64,000 nucleotides of DNA from Ariolimax columbianus (Eukaryota; Mollusca; Gastropoda; Stylommatophora; Arionidae): the NCBI GenBank assembly GCA_036924085.1, contig JAVGWX010000011.1:28510817-28574816 (forward strand). The letters run 5' to 3'. The notes under the pieces are model-generated. The model worked only from the letters and a program-made list of their open reading frames with translations. It was not told the DNA's origin and did no database searches. The position numbers and the translations under genes were made by a program. This document shows, in pieces, positions 1-10,285 of the stretch. Positions within the stretch are counted from its first letter, which is position 1; every line of letters starts with the position of its first letter.

Positions 1-95
1 GTAGGTAGGTGGTCGGTTGGATAGATAGATTGATAGATAGATATATAGATATAGCCAGACAGATAAACACACACACACACACACACATCCACCAC
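1..95. repeat. GATA-type and CA microsatellites
   Basis: A degenerate GATA/GATT-rich stretch (about 1-60) runs into a short (CA)n tract (about 68-88). The window edge cuts the first repeat, so its full length is unknown. Confidence 0.85.
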
Positions 96-199
96 ACGCA
101 CAAGAACTAATTGACCTCTTGAGCTGGTGTTTCACCTGATTACAAACATAATTACTTACAGAACCACGCCTGTTATTACCCGCGACCTATCACGTTTTT

Positions 200-318
200 C
201 CCGATGGTTCCAGGTAACGACAACATGCCGTACTCACCTGCCAAGAAACGTATACCAGCCAAATAGGTTGGCGGTTGTAAGAAGCGGCGTTCCGCAAAGG
301 ACATGCTATACTTACAAT
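200..318 (+). mobile_element. SINE S3, 3' part
   Basis: This segment matches the body and 3' end of the S3 copies at 40.2 kb (minus) and 61.7 kb (plus): the shared blocks include 'ccaagaaacgtata', 'ccaaataggttggcggtt' and the terminal 'gcaaaggacatgcta'. The tRNA-like head is absent or too diverged to call. The last 25 bases resemble the 3' end of LINE L-B (see findings). Confidence 0.7.
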
Positions 319-617
319 GTATTCCCAGAGTCAAACAGAATAGATCCACTGTTTCCTTACATCTTTGTCATAAGAGGCAACAAAAGAAGGTTGTGCTAGG
401 GGTTGGCAACCTCACCATATAAGAACGCATTGCTTAGTTAAGTACATATATGGCTTCCAGGTTTGCGCGATTTGTGAAACTTGCAATATTTTGTCTGCTG
501 CTAAAATCTTTGCACTAGTTAACAAATTAGATGTTTTAAAGCCAACAACCATAAATTTGCCATTTGGAATTATCCATTTGTTTGGCGTTCACAAATTCTA
601 TAATTTTTAAACATTTG

Positions 618-639
618 CTTAAAATGTGTGTGTGTATGC

Positions 640-665
<26 letters not shown>
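618..665. repeat. (TG)n microsatellite
   Basis: An interrupted TG dinucleotide run, with TGTATG and CATGCG variants at its edges. It lies just beyond the 3' end of the L-E fragment and may derive from its tail, but this cannot be shown. Confidence 0.85.
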
Positions 666-670
<5 letters not shown>

Positions 671-689
671 CATGCGTGCGTGGTAATGA

Positions 690-1215
690 GGCGGGAGGGG
701 GTTCGGATTACCTTGAAAATAAATGCAATTTTGGAATCTTTTTGGCTTTATTTGTGTAATTGGCTTTTGTTTGGTCATTGATCCAGTGGCCTCCTGCCAT
801 TTGGCCGAATGCCATATAGTGATATTTGCAAGTGATTGTGAGCTGCTGTTTAGTTCAGTACAAAGTGTTCCATTTGTATGGCCTCGGAGGAAGAAGCTAT
901 TTCCTAATCCCGGCAAGCGAAGCACATTAAAAAGTTGGTCATGAGCTTGATAGAGATGTTTGCACAGCTGGCACTCTAGAGTATGTTCTGGTTGGAATCT
1001 GTCAAAGTCATTGCTGACTTGTATGTGTTGAGTGCGAAGCCAGAAAATGATGCTTTGATCTCTCCTTTTCAGAAGGTTGATGCTGTCTTTGTGATTCGCG
1101 ATGGCCATATGTTTGTAGATTTCTTTCTCTCCCAGTGTTCACCATTGCCTACATATTCAGCCAACCTCTTTGTTCTCGGTTTTCAGAAGTTGTTTGACTG
1201 TCTGCATGGTTGTTG
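690..1215 (-). pseudogene. LINE L-E, C-terminal fragment (RNase H-type LINE)
   Basis: On the minus strand, residues resembling the conserved C-terminal end of RNase H-bearing LINE ORF2 can be read: 'INLLKRRDQSIIFWLRT' followed by a Cys-rich segment 'ECQLCKHL'. In intact relatives this reads FRLRTGH and then a CxxC zinc-knuckle-like element. The reading frame from about 1108 to 700 is open but the upstream RT and RNase H domains are missing, so this is a 5'-truncated copy. A homologous, more decayed copy is at 12.2-12.6 kb, and a short piece of the same 5' region is at 13.27 kb. Function is nil. The family assignment rests on motif resemblance only. Confidence 0.65.
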
Positions 1216-1337
1216 TTGTGTGCTATTTTGGCCTCCGAAAAAAAAAAGTTTAGTTTTTTATTGCTTTTTTTTAGCCAAATCGTTTCCCCAAAAATAGTTA
1301 TAAATACTTATAATTGTTTTACTATACAGTATTATAG

Positions 1338-1690
1338 TTGAACTGAGACGCTAGTCCAGCCAGGCACAAGGTACTGACCTGGACGTCACGTCACGGTCAT
1401 GCACAATGCACTGACCAAGACCACAATCTCTAATTCATGTAGCTTTCCCTGGAAACAAGCTGTTTTCAAGGCAGTCTGGCTGACGTATGTGGATCGATGT
1501 GATCCCGTAGTAGTGAGCGCAGATGAAGGCAAGCATGACACAATCGTTTGGAGTACCGCGGTCTACCTTCATCAGCATTCTTGGGAAGTGAGAAAAGCTA
1601 CTACAACCCAACATTTGACGTCATTTTCAGGACGCGCAAAAGAGTAAACCTACTCATTGTGGGAATTAAACAACAAGAACAATAAACAGT
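1338..1690 (+). mobile_element. V-rep element
   Basis: Full-length-like copy of the V-rep family. It begins with the 'actgagacgctagtccagcc' variant of the 5' end, carries about one internal repeat unit ('gtactgacctgg'), then the shared body ('tccctggaaacaagctgtttt', 'ggatcgatgtgatccc', 'gtagtagtgagcgcagatgaa'), and ends in 'ctcattgtgg' plus a CAA-rich tail near 1680. There is no protein-coding potential. Confidence 0.8.
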
Positions 1691-1893
1691 ATACAAACAA
1701 AGGTATATCAGACAATACCATAAAGGACTCTAGCAAAGCCGTTTAAAACTAGACTGTTTAAAATGTCATATTCCAAAAATCGGGCCTAGTAAGATCAGAA
1801 AAGGGAAACTGAAAGCAAGAGAAGAATAGCTGGGGCCAAGGATACATTCCGCAGAATGAAGATATTCACAACTAGAGAGTTAGACTACTGCCT

Positions 1894-2704
1894 CACCATC
1901 ATGTCATCATGTAGCATGTCCTTTATAGTTCATCGCTCTCATCACAGTCTGTCTGAAAGAAACTCGTTCCCTTGCCAAAACACTAGCTTCCGCCACAGTC
2001 ATACTCAGGCACTCCTGGATATCTTGGTGCCATCATCTTCTTGGTCTACCCCTTCCTCTTTTGCCTGGCACCATACCTTCCATCACCGTTCTCTCAAGAC
2101 CTTTGTGTCTCTTGATGTGACCAAAGTATTTGCATTTTCTAACCAAAATGGAATTGATAAACCAATTCTCCTCTATGCTCAACTCTTGCCGAATGTCTGC
2201 ATTTGTTTTTTTCTCTGTCCAGGGTATTTTGAGGATCTTTCTGTAACATTTTGACTCTTAGGATTCGATTCTTTGTCTGGAAGTTTTGGTAATCGTCCAT
2301 GATTCGCAGCCATAAGCTGCCACAGGAAAAACACAGGCTCTCAAGCCTTTTACTTTTATCATTTTGTTGGTGCTCTGCCATAATTTCTTCAGGCTGTTCA
2401 GTCTCTGCATAGTCATGGCTAGTCTTATTCTAATTTCTTTCAAGCAGTCACCATTTTTGTCAATTCTGGAGCCCAGATATTCAAAATGTGTGAGCTGATC
2501 TATTTCCTCACCACCCATTGTAAATTTATGCTGACATTGTGTTTTCTTGGTGGTCATTATCTTTGTTTTATTTATGTTTATAAACAGGTTTTGATCTTTA
2601 CTATGTCCATTTACGGCGGAAATTAGCTGCTCTAGCCCTTCTGCACTTGTGTCATCTGCGTATCGTAACTCTGGAATCTCGTAATCACCAATTGTAAATG
2701 GGTC
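1894..2704 (-). mobile_element. LINE L-B, 5'-truncated, with 11-bp target-site duplication
   Basis: Minus-strand copy of the C-terminal third of the L-B reverse transcriptase. The readable frame around 2557-2258 contains 'FTMGGEEIDQLTHFEYLGSR' and 'FPVAAYGCESWTITKTS', closely matching the longer copy at 15.6-17.5 kb. Frameshifts separate it from the downstream part (2254-1900). The 3' end on the minus strand is an ATG-rich tail (plus: catcatgtcatcatg). The element is flanked by gactactgcct at 1883-1893 and 2705-2715, which fixes both boundaries and shows target-primed insertion with 5' truncation. It is a dead copy. Confidence 0.88.
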
Positions 2705-2715
2705 GACTACTGCCT

Positions 2716-3034
2716 ACATGAAAATGATAATGTGTTATATATACTCAACTCTACGGTATACTGCAGAACCATGGACAATGATCAAGGTCCTATTGCTAAT
2801 ATTACTAGTACATCATCATCGTCATCATCATGTGCCTTACCGATTGGCGTTGGTGACCATAGATCACCACCTCCTCTGATCACGTGTGTCGTCTTTTAGA
2901 TCCGAAGAAATGAAGAGAAGGATCACATTTAACTTTAAAGACAATAGTTGTCCATCACAAGTGATGAAGACCACTATCTTTGTTCAGCTGTGTGGACAGT
3001 CGTATCTCTTGCTGTGTCCGCTGAAATGGGTGAC
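2716..3034. other. No gene seen; short CATCAT-rich tract
   Basis: This stretch holds a small (CAT)n tract around 2811-2831 and otherwise unremarkable sequence. Short open frames here have no recognisable motif. Confidence 0.5.
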
Positions 3035-3195
3035 TTGCGCGGTGATTTGGATTAAAGTGAGGAAGAAACTGCGCCTTTTGTCAACCTCACTCACAGAGCC
3101 TAAGCTACCTTTTGCCAGGGGCAAGACATTCATCGAGACGACTGGAGATAGCATAGGATGCAGATTTTGCCTCAAGGTTACCACCGAAGCATTTC
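3035..3195 (+). repeat. Dispersed repeat R6
   Basis: Similar blocks occur here, at 40.47-40.62 kb and at 61.91-62.01 kb: 'gattaaagtgaggaagaaactg', a 'tcaacctcactc' block, and 'ggggcaagacat' followed by 'gacgactggag' and 'aggatgcagattt'. The family is not identified. No conserved coding frame is seen across copies. Confidence 0.65.
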
Positions 3196-3751
3196 CGTAA
3201 ACATGTAACCCGCAGAGTAGAAAGGTGGGATGGCATCTAACGCAGTTTGTCGCGCCTTTTCGATAACCACAAGAGGTCGTATGGACAACACTCAGCGTGT
3301 GAGTGAGTCTGGCATCTCTCCCCAGCTGTATTCAGCTCATCATAGTAGCATCTAAAATTTCCACACGCCAAATTCGTGAAGGTGAACCGGCAGAACTAAC
3401 CCGTGAAATACGACACAGGTATAAGCGTAGTTCGATTCAGCCGGCGTCCAGACCAGGATAAACGGATGGAAGAAATCACAAAAAAGAGAACGAAATAACA
3501 AGTCCCTACGGAAAACAACACCACATTTCCGTGAACACAAGTGTAAGTCGTCGACTAGTGTGAATTCCAGGCAAATCCGTGGTCTGGCGGCATCCATAAT
3601 GATCCAAAACAGTAGAGAAATGTAGACTCGCAGCCAGTTATGGCGCCATCTTTGCCAGATTTTTTAAAGACAACTTTAAAGACAAATGACACAGATAACA
3701 CCCAGGTCTGATATATTAAAAACACACTACTGCGTGCCAGGATGATAGTAA
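3196..3751. other. No recognisable gene
   Basis: Mixed-composition unique-looking sequence. Short open frames on the minus strand (up to 81 codons) show no family motifs. I see no repeat copies of it elsewhere in the window. Confidence 0.5.
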
Positions 3752-3991
3752 GTGGCAATATTCAGACTGCGAATGGGTCACTGCAGACTGACAACACATT
3801 ATTTGTTCAGGAAATTAAAAATTGGGCACACATACATTGGCGCATATGAGGAGAACAAACAAATGGTGGAACATGTTCTGCAGGTCTGCCGGCTCCACGA
3901 AAGGAGCAGTAGGACTACATGGCGCTCCCCAACCGAATTGCAAGAGAAACTGTCTGACGATGAGAGATACATGAGAAGGACGGCCGGGTAA
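3752..3991 (+). pseudogene. RNase H-type LINE, C-terminal fragment (L-A-like)
   Basis: The frame reads 'FRLRMGHCRLTTHYLFRKLK', the hallmark that follows RNase H in the L-A group (FRLRTGHNRLRYHLFNKLK in the 55.6-kb copy), then 'EHVLQVCRLHE', the degenerate equivalent of the EHLLQNCPTYE zinc-knuckle-like segment. The first Cys pair of that segment has been lost. RNase H and RT are missing upstream. A distant L-A relative, not the same subfamily. Confidence 0.7.
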
Positions 3992-4380
3992 TGAAGGAGA
4001 CATGAGATTGTTTGAGAGCGTTGACGAAAAAGAATGTCCGTCGTTGATCGTCTCCCATGTCATTCCTTCAAGTTGTCGAATAGTTTCTCTATCTGTCTCC
4101 CTCATCCATGGGACTCTGCCCGTTGCCACTACGTGTTCCAGCCCGTCTCTTTTCAGGACAAGTCTGACAAAAATGACTGCCTTGTCCTGATTTTTGCAAT
4201 AAGCTGTCTCTATGCCTCTTCAAGAGCCACATTACAAGCCTTCCTTACACTCCATGGAATTCTCAACATTCTTCTGCAAAACCACATTTCCTTTACATCC
4301 ATGTGTGTCTCTGCTGATTGTCCATGACTCGCTGGAGTGTCAGTACCGGTTCCTCTTAGCATCAAAGATTTCTTTTCCGT
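3992..4380 (-). pseudogene. LINE L-F, RT C-terminal fragment
   Basis: Minus-strand frames show 'WFCRRMLRIPWS' (the CxxRRMLRIxW block that closes many RTE-like reverse transcriptase ORFs), then, after a frameshift, 'VLKRDGLEHVVATGRVP', matching the usual GLEHLxxTGKI segment. Catalytic RT blocks are absent. It abuts the plus-strand L-A-like fragment tail to tail. Confidence 0.65.
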
Positions 4381-4479
4381 AACTCCGGTGATAGGGTTTT
4401 GTTGTACAAGACTCCGAGTGATCTGCCAGGGTATGTGTGTATGACAAGGACAAGAATAGCACCACTGCCCCACACAAAG

Positions 4480-4800
4480 CATGTCGTAAGAGGCGACTAA
4501 CTGTGTGACAAGGCATAACACAGGCCATGGTTAAGTGGTTTGTTTAAAGCAGCATAGATGGCACATAGCAAGCTGCGGATCTACTTTGCTCTAGTGTTTG
4601 AGTGTATTATGATGGACTCGCACATCGGTTAACCACCCTCCGTAAGCGCGTGTCCCAACGCACCTGAGTATTAAGGTGCTCGAGCCTAGCCCGCTAAGCA
4701 GGAAATCCTTCTCCCGACTACATCCAGCTCATACCAGAGCTGGGATCTGCACAGGGGCATCTGCCCCTGTCGAAGTACAGGTCGAATAAGAACTAAGATC
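4480..4800 (+). repeat. Dispersed repeat R3
   Basis: Homologous, in opposite orientation, to 40.77-41.09 kb. Shared blocks include 'cgtaagaggcgactaactgtgt', 'ccatggttaagtggtttg', 'gctcgagcctagcccgcta', 'agcaggaaatcct' and a 'caggggcatctgcccctg' perfect-dyad hairpin at about 4752-4769. It could be a LINE 3' UTR or a SINE. No Pol III boxes are seen. Confidence 0.7.
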
Positions 4801-4914
4801 TAAGAAGATTCCCTTCATACTTTGAGAGACTGAATTTGCTTGGACTATTTTATTTTTTATTTGTTAAGTGCATCTCCCAGCAGATGTTATGTGGGTGCCC
4901 AAGTATTGAAATTT

Positions 4915-5310
4915 GTGTACTTGTTTTCAGGTCAGGTCTGGTCATCCCGTAACCGGTGAGGTCATTGAGACACTCACGAAGACACCATCACAACTCTACG
5001 CCACACATCTCTGGCAGCGACCACGACCTGTGCCGCCTCTGGTTGGAGATTGGTCCATTCTTTTAAGTTGTCCTCCAATTTTTATTTTAGGACGACCTAT
5101 TCGTCGTCCGCCTTGCACCTTTCCGTGCATGGCCGCCATATTAGCAAGACCGCTTGATCTCGATATGTGGCCATAACAAGCGAGTTTCCGTCTATTGACC
5201 ATTGCCAAGAGGTCTTAAAAAGGACCTATTGCTGTTCTAATTCTTTCTCGTATTTCCTTATTTGTAACTCGGTATTTGTATGGGACGTACTTGCTTTATT
5301 ACTGTAAAAA
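4915..5310 (-). pseudogene. LINE L-C, RT C-terminal fragment
   Basis: The minus strand encodes 'RRKLACYGHISRSSGLA' and 'GKVQGGRRIGRPKIK', the WYGHxxRxxxL...GxRxxGRPxxRW signature ending RTE-like ORFs, followed by 'TSPVTG' and 'PDLT' near the 3' end. The 44.2-44.8 kb copy has the same blocks in the same order. The RT active site is missing; the element is 5' truncated. Confidence 0.75.
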
Positions 5311-5541
5311 TGCTGCTATTGTACAGTCAGACCGCGAAAGGAGATTGAGGAGTTACTGCCGTCTTCACATAATATCTCTATTTTAAAAGTTGGGTATGCG
5401 TTCCTTATTTTAACGAAGTTGTGGCCTTTCAAGCACAAATCAAATCTTTTTTCCCACTCTCACATTAGTACTGTCTCATACTCAATTTCACTCAGTAACT
5501 GTCATTGTGTTCACAGAAAACATAATTCTACTGTGGCTATA
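5311..5541. other. No feature seen
   Basis: Short unique-looking spacer between the L-C fragment and the first V-rep of a tandem pair. Confidence 0.5.
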
Positions 5542-6576
5542 GGGGAGGGAAGAGTAACGTAAGCTCAGGTGAAACATACTGATCAGACTATGTTAGTGAG
5601 GGTCAGGTGAAACATACTGATCAGACTATGTTAGTGAGGGTCAGGTGAAATTTACTGATCAGGCTATATTAGTGAGGGTCAAGAGAAACATACTGATCAG
5701 ACTATGTTAGTGAGGGTCAGGTGAAACATACTGATCAGGCTATGTTAGTGAGGGTCAGGTGAAACATACTGATCAGACTATGTTAGTCAGGGTCAGGAGA
5801 AACATACTGATCAGACTATGTTAGTCAGGGTCAGGTGAAACATACTGATCAGACTATGTTAGTGAGGGTCAGGAGAAACATACTGATCAGACTATGTTGG
5901 TCAGGGTCAGGTGAAACATACTGATCAGGCTATATTAGTCAGGGTCAGGTGAAACATACTGATCAGGCTATGTTAGTCAGGGTCAGGTGAAACATACTGA
6001 TCAGGCTATGTTAGTCAGGGTCAGGTGAAACATACTGATCAGATTATGTTAGTGAGGGTTAGGAGAAACATACTGATCAGACTATGTTAGTGAGGGTCAG
6101 GAGAAATACTGATCAGACTATGTTAGTCAGGGTCAGGGGACGCGTACTGATCAGACTATGTTAGTCAGGGTCAGGGGACGCGTAGTGATCAGACTGTTAG
6201 TCAGAGTCAGGTGACGCGTAGTGATCAGACTATGTTAGTCAGCGTCAGGAGACGCGTAGTGATCAGACTATGTTAGTCAGGGCCAGGAGAAAAGTACTGA
6301 TGGATACCTCATCTCGTTTCCAAGAACTGCTCCCTGGAAACAAGCTTTTTCATGGCCATCTGGCAAACCAGATGGGGGTTAGCACAATGATCCCAATAGT
6401 GATGAGCTTACTGAGGAGACTAGCAATGTACTACAGCCAGTATGATCCATGTCCACCTTGTCAAGTACACCATGTGACGTGAGCAGAGTCACTGTAACCC
6501 GGCCCTAAAGAAAGTCGTCGAGAGTACCTAACTCTACTACAAGTGACATTAGCAGCAATATCAGTAGCAACAACAG
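5542..6576 (+). mobile_element. V-rep element with expanded 38-bp array
   Basis: The copy starts with the 'ggggagggaagagtaacgt' version of the V-rep 5' end. It contains a 38-bp internal tandem array of 19 units, then the normal body ('tccctggaaacaagctttttcatggccatctgg' split over 6331-6363; 'gtgatgagc') and ends with CAA-rich sequence at 6560-6575. A second V-rep begins immediately after the CAA tail. Apart from the array, its architecture equals that of the 343-bp copy at 37.3 kb. Confidence 0.8.
5560..6295. repeat. 38-bp tandem array inside V-rep (19 units)
   Basis: Spacing between successive 'gatcag' starts is 38 bp (5581, 5619, and so on to 6261), with two 2-bp deletions in units 15 and 17 accounting for the total. 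The hexamer TGATCA is present in all 19 units, while other positions vary (ggtgaaac/ggagaaac; gtgag/gtcag; tatgtt/tatatt). The last four units share an 'acgcgta' variant, showing local homogenisation. Confidence 0.95.
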
Positions 6577-6745
6577 GGGAACTGAGACGCTAGTCCAGCC
6601 AGGCACTGCCCAGGACGTTGGGTCAGGGTCAGGCACAATACAATGACCAAGACCACAATATCTCTTCTGTTTTCAAGGCAGCCTGGCTGACGAGATGTGG
6701 ATCGATGTGATCCCCGCAGTAGTGAGCACCACGAAGATGACAGTC
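6577..6745 (+). mobile_element. V-rep element, 3'-truncated
   Basis: Begins 'ggggaactgagacgctagtcc' directly at the CAA tail of the preceding V-rep, runs through the body to 'gtagtgagcaccacgaagatga' and then breaks off into the pyrimidine tract. Its 5' end belongs to the same 'ctagtccagccaggcac' variant as the copies at 1.34 and 34.3 kb. Confidence 0.75.
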
Positions 6746-7760
6746 ACTCTTTCATTCTTTCAAATTTTCTCTCACTTACTATCTAACTTTCTATCTCTCA
6801 CCTCCCCACCTCTCTCTATGTATGTCTTCCTCTCTCTCCCTCTCTTTCATTTTCTGTAATTTCCTGTCACTCACTACCTCACTCTTTCTCTCTCTCTCTC
6901 TTTCTCTCACTCTCTCATTCTCTTTCAATCTCCTTAATTTCCCCTGTAACTCACTAACTTCCCCTTTTCCTCCCTCGCTTTCTCCCCTCACTCATTTGTT
7001 TCATTCTGTTGAATATCCTCTGTCATTCAGAATCCAAATTTTATTCTCTCTCTCTCTCTCTCTCCGTATCTATCTGCCTCTTTCTCTCATTGACTCTGTC
7101 ATGCTCTGTAATTTCCTCTATCAGTCACTACCTCTCTCTCTCTCTTTTTATCTCTCTTATTCAATCGTTTATTCTCCATAATTTTCTCAGTAACTCACTA
7201 TTTAATTTTCTATCTCTCTCACACTCTCTCTCACACACACACATTCACGCTTTCATTGCTCTTAATTTCCTCTGTAACTCACTCTTCCCATTCCCTTCCT
7301 CACTCTCTCTCACTCATTCTTTCATTCTGTTGAATATCCTTTGTCATTCAGAATACAACATTTGCCCCCCCCCCCCTCTTTCTCTCTGTGTCTCTTTCTC
7401 TCAGTCACTCTTTCATTCTCTCCAATTTTCTCTCTCCAATCTTATTTCTTTCTCTCTCTCTCGGTATGTCTTCCTCTATCTCTCTTACCCATTCTTTCAT
7501 TCTCTGTAATATCCTCTGTTACTCACTACCTCTCTCTTTCTCTCTACCTCTCTCTTATTCAATCTTTCATTCTCCTTAATTTTCTCTGTAACTATCTAAC
7601 TTCTTCTTTCCTTCTCTCGCTCTCTTTCTCTTTTTTCCTCCACCAACTCTTTAATTATATCTAAATTGCTGTGACTAATTATCTTTCTCTCCCTCTGTAC
7701 CTCTTACCGTCTCACTCTCATTCACTATTTCATTCTCTCTGGCAATCGCTATCTCTCTCT
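6746..7760. repeat. TCTC-rich polypyrimidine tract
   Basis: About 1 kb of degenerate CT-rich sequence on the plus strand with recurring 'tctctctctctc', 'tcattct' and 'ctctgtaa' modules. Open frames here (up to 166 codons of Ser/Leu/Phe/Tyr) are composition artefacts: several overlapping frames are open at once. Confidence 0.9.
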
Positions 7761-8285
7761 CTGTCTCTTTCTCCATGTCTACCTCTTGCTATCTCTCTCT
7801 CTGCCTCTTTCTCATTGTCTGCCACTCGCTATCTCTCTCTCTGCCTCTTTCTCCATGTCTGCCACTCGCTGCTCTCTCTCTCTCTCTCTGCCTCTTTCTC
7901 CATGTCTACCTCTTGCTATCTCTCTCTCTGCCTCTTTCTCATTGTCTGCCACACGCTATTTCTCTCTCTGCCTCTTTCTCTCTGTCTGCCACTCGCTATA
8001 TCTCTCTCTGCCACTTTCTCCATCTGCCTCTTGCTATCTCTCTCTCTGCCTCTTTCTCTCTGTCTGCCACTCGCTATCTCTATCTCTGCCTCTTTCTCCC
8101 TGTCTGTCTCTTGCTATTTCTCTCTCAGCCTCTTTCTCCCTGTCTGCCACTCGCTATCTCTCGCTCTGCCTCTTTCTCCCTGTCTGCCTCTTGCTATCTG
8201 TCTCTCTGCCTCTTTCTCATTGTCTGCCACTCGCTATCTCTCTCTCTGCCTCTTTCTCATTGTCTGCCTCTTGCACTCTTTCTTA
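7760..8285. repeat. 40-bp CT-rich minisatellite
   Basis: A repeated module 'ctgcctctttctc' plus 'ttgtctgccactcgctat' recurs every 40 bp (for example 7801 to 7841, 7928 to 7968 to 8008), with some 38- and 47-bp steps. About 13 units. As 40 is not a multiple of three, all three frames are repetitive and open; none is a gene. Confidence 0.92.
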
Positions 8286-8394
8286 ACATAAACTGAAAGT
8301 TATTAGTCAGGACTACATACTTAATGCTAATACAAACACAGTTTGTCAACCGTATGTATTGTCTGTCTAACGCTAACGCTCTCGCTTATTAACT

Positions 8395-9500
8395 TACATA
8401 CACAGATACACTACAACACACACACATCACACCACACGTACCACACACACACTCACGCACATCTCACCACACAGATACACTACAACACACACACATCACA
8501 CCACACGTACCACACACACACTCACGCACATCTCACCACACAGCCACAATACACCACGCATACCCGCGCACACCGCACCACACCGAACAAACACACCATA
8601 CATACACACATATACACGTTTCACACCACACACACCCACGCACATCACCACACACACACACACACACCCACCCACATCACCACACAAACACACACGCACA
8701 TCCCACCACACACACACCCTCGCGCATCACACCACACGGCTCAAATACACAATACACGGCAACACAAACACTAAACACACACCACGCCTGATATACATCA
8801 ATCCACAACACACCACTCCCCACCCCACGCACTAATCGCATTCTATGCACACACATTCACACACACCACACCATACCACACACACCACACCACAGACACA
8901 CACACTTACGCACACATATCACTCCACACACACACATACACACCACATACACACACACGCACAAACAAACCATACCACATACACCACACACGCACAAACA
9001 AACCATACCACATACACCATACACCCACGCTCTCTAACACACACACGAAAATATGCACATACAGCACACAACATCTCACACCCACAACACCCAAGCACAC
9101 ACACACCTCGCCACACACACAATACGTCACACACTCACGCACACACCCACTCACAAGTCCACCCACTCGTACACCACAGCACACAGATACCCACTCATGC
9201 ACGCACACATCTATACAATACACACACTACCACAGACACAATAACACACCCCACAGATACGCCCTACACCCCGTCACACACTCACACACACAAACACGCC
9301 ACACCACACACACAAACACGCCACACCATACACACAAACACGCCACACCACACACACAAACACGCCACATCACACACACAAACACGCCACACCACACACA
9401 CAACATCACACACATCCAAAAACACAAACACACAACATACACAATACCACACACACACAAACATACCACCATACACACCAACCATCACTTACGCATTCCT
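8395..9500. repeat. CA-rich tract with internal duplications
   Basis: About 1.1 kb of ACAC-rich sequence. Local higher-order repeats include a 70-bp duplication around 8402-8540 and a 24-bp unit ('acacacacaaacacgccacac' type) repeated at about 9285-9405. Long His/Thr-rich frames on plus and Cys/Val-rich frames on minus are artefacts of composition. Confidence 0.92.
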
Positions 9501-10133
9501 TTAACATACCATTGCGAGGTATATGTCAGGGCTACACGATCTGTCATCAAATCACTTAAACCTTTCCAGCTCCCTGTGAAGTGGGGTCTACAACAAATAC
9601 AAGTCGACTCAACAGATGTTCACCTGCCCTTTCTATTTCAATATTTGTGGCTTACAGTTTCTACAGGATGGGGTATCCATCCCCGTACGCAACCCTCCGT
9701 AGTCGTCTCATTTTACGACATGACCGAAAGATTGCAGGGTTACTATTCATTTCTCCTCTTTCGGACCCGGTACCACTCGTTCTATGAACTAATCAACAAG
9801 CTTTCAACCCCCAATCAATCAATCAACCCCCGCCCACTCTCACCAACTGATCGACTAATGAGATGTGTTAATGTGAAACCGTCACTCAACCTATTTTCCC
9901 CAAGTCAGTCTGGCACTGACAAGTTGCTGTAATCACCGGACACGCTGTTTGCTTGGTATCTGTCTGACCCGCTTATTGGTTTAGCAATTTTAATAGTCCG
10001 CCTTTATGTGTGTGTTAACAAAGTCGAGACAATACGACTTTTAGACTACAGACTTCATCATGGCGACTGGCCTGCAGATATAGTATGACCAAAGATTATG
10101 AACGGAAAGATAGAAGAAAGAGCAAGGAAAACA

Positions 10134-10136
<3 letters not shown>
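9501..10136. other. No recognisable gene
   Basis: Mixed-composition spacer between the CA-rich tract and an AT microsatellite. A 118-codon plus frame (9576-9932) has no motif I recognise and overlaps another frame; I do not call it a gene. Confidence 0.45.

Positions 10137-10214
<78 letters not shown>
10137..10214. repeat. (AT)n microsatellite
   Basis: An uninterrupted AT dinucleotide run of about 78 bp followed by a short GAGA-rich stretch to about 10285. Confidence 0.97.
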
Positions 10215-10217
<3 letters not shown>

Positions 10218-10285
10218 GATAGAGAGGAGAGATTGGGAGAGAGAGAGAGGAAGTGGTAGAGTTATAGGGAGACAGAGGGAGGGAG

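Noticed and set aside
5560..6295. Possible CRISPR-like array of regular 38-bp repeats
   Set aside because: Repeats are contiguous without unique spacers, and the context is a eukaryotic retroposon; the same applies to the 37-bp array at 35.7 kb.
7671..8296. Overlapping Ser/Leu-rich frames of 166-206 codons
   Set aside because: Composition artefact of the 40-bp CT-rich minisatellite; open in all three frames.
9576..9932. 118-codon plus-strand frame in non-repetitive sequence
   Set aside because: No recognisable motif, an overlapping second open frame, and no splice or promoter evidence; kept only as unassigned sequence.
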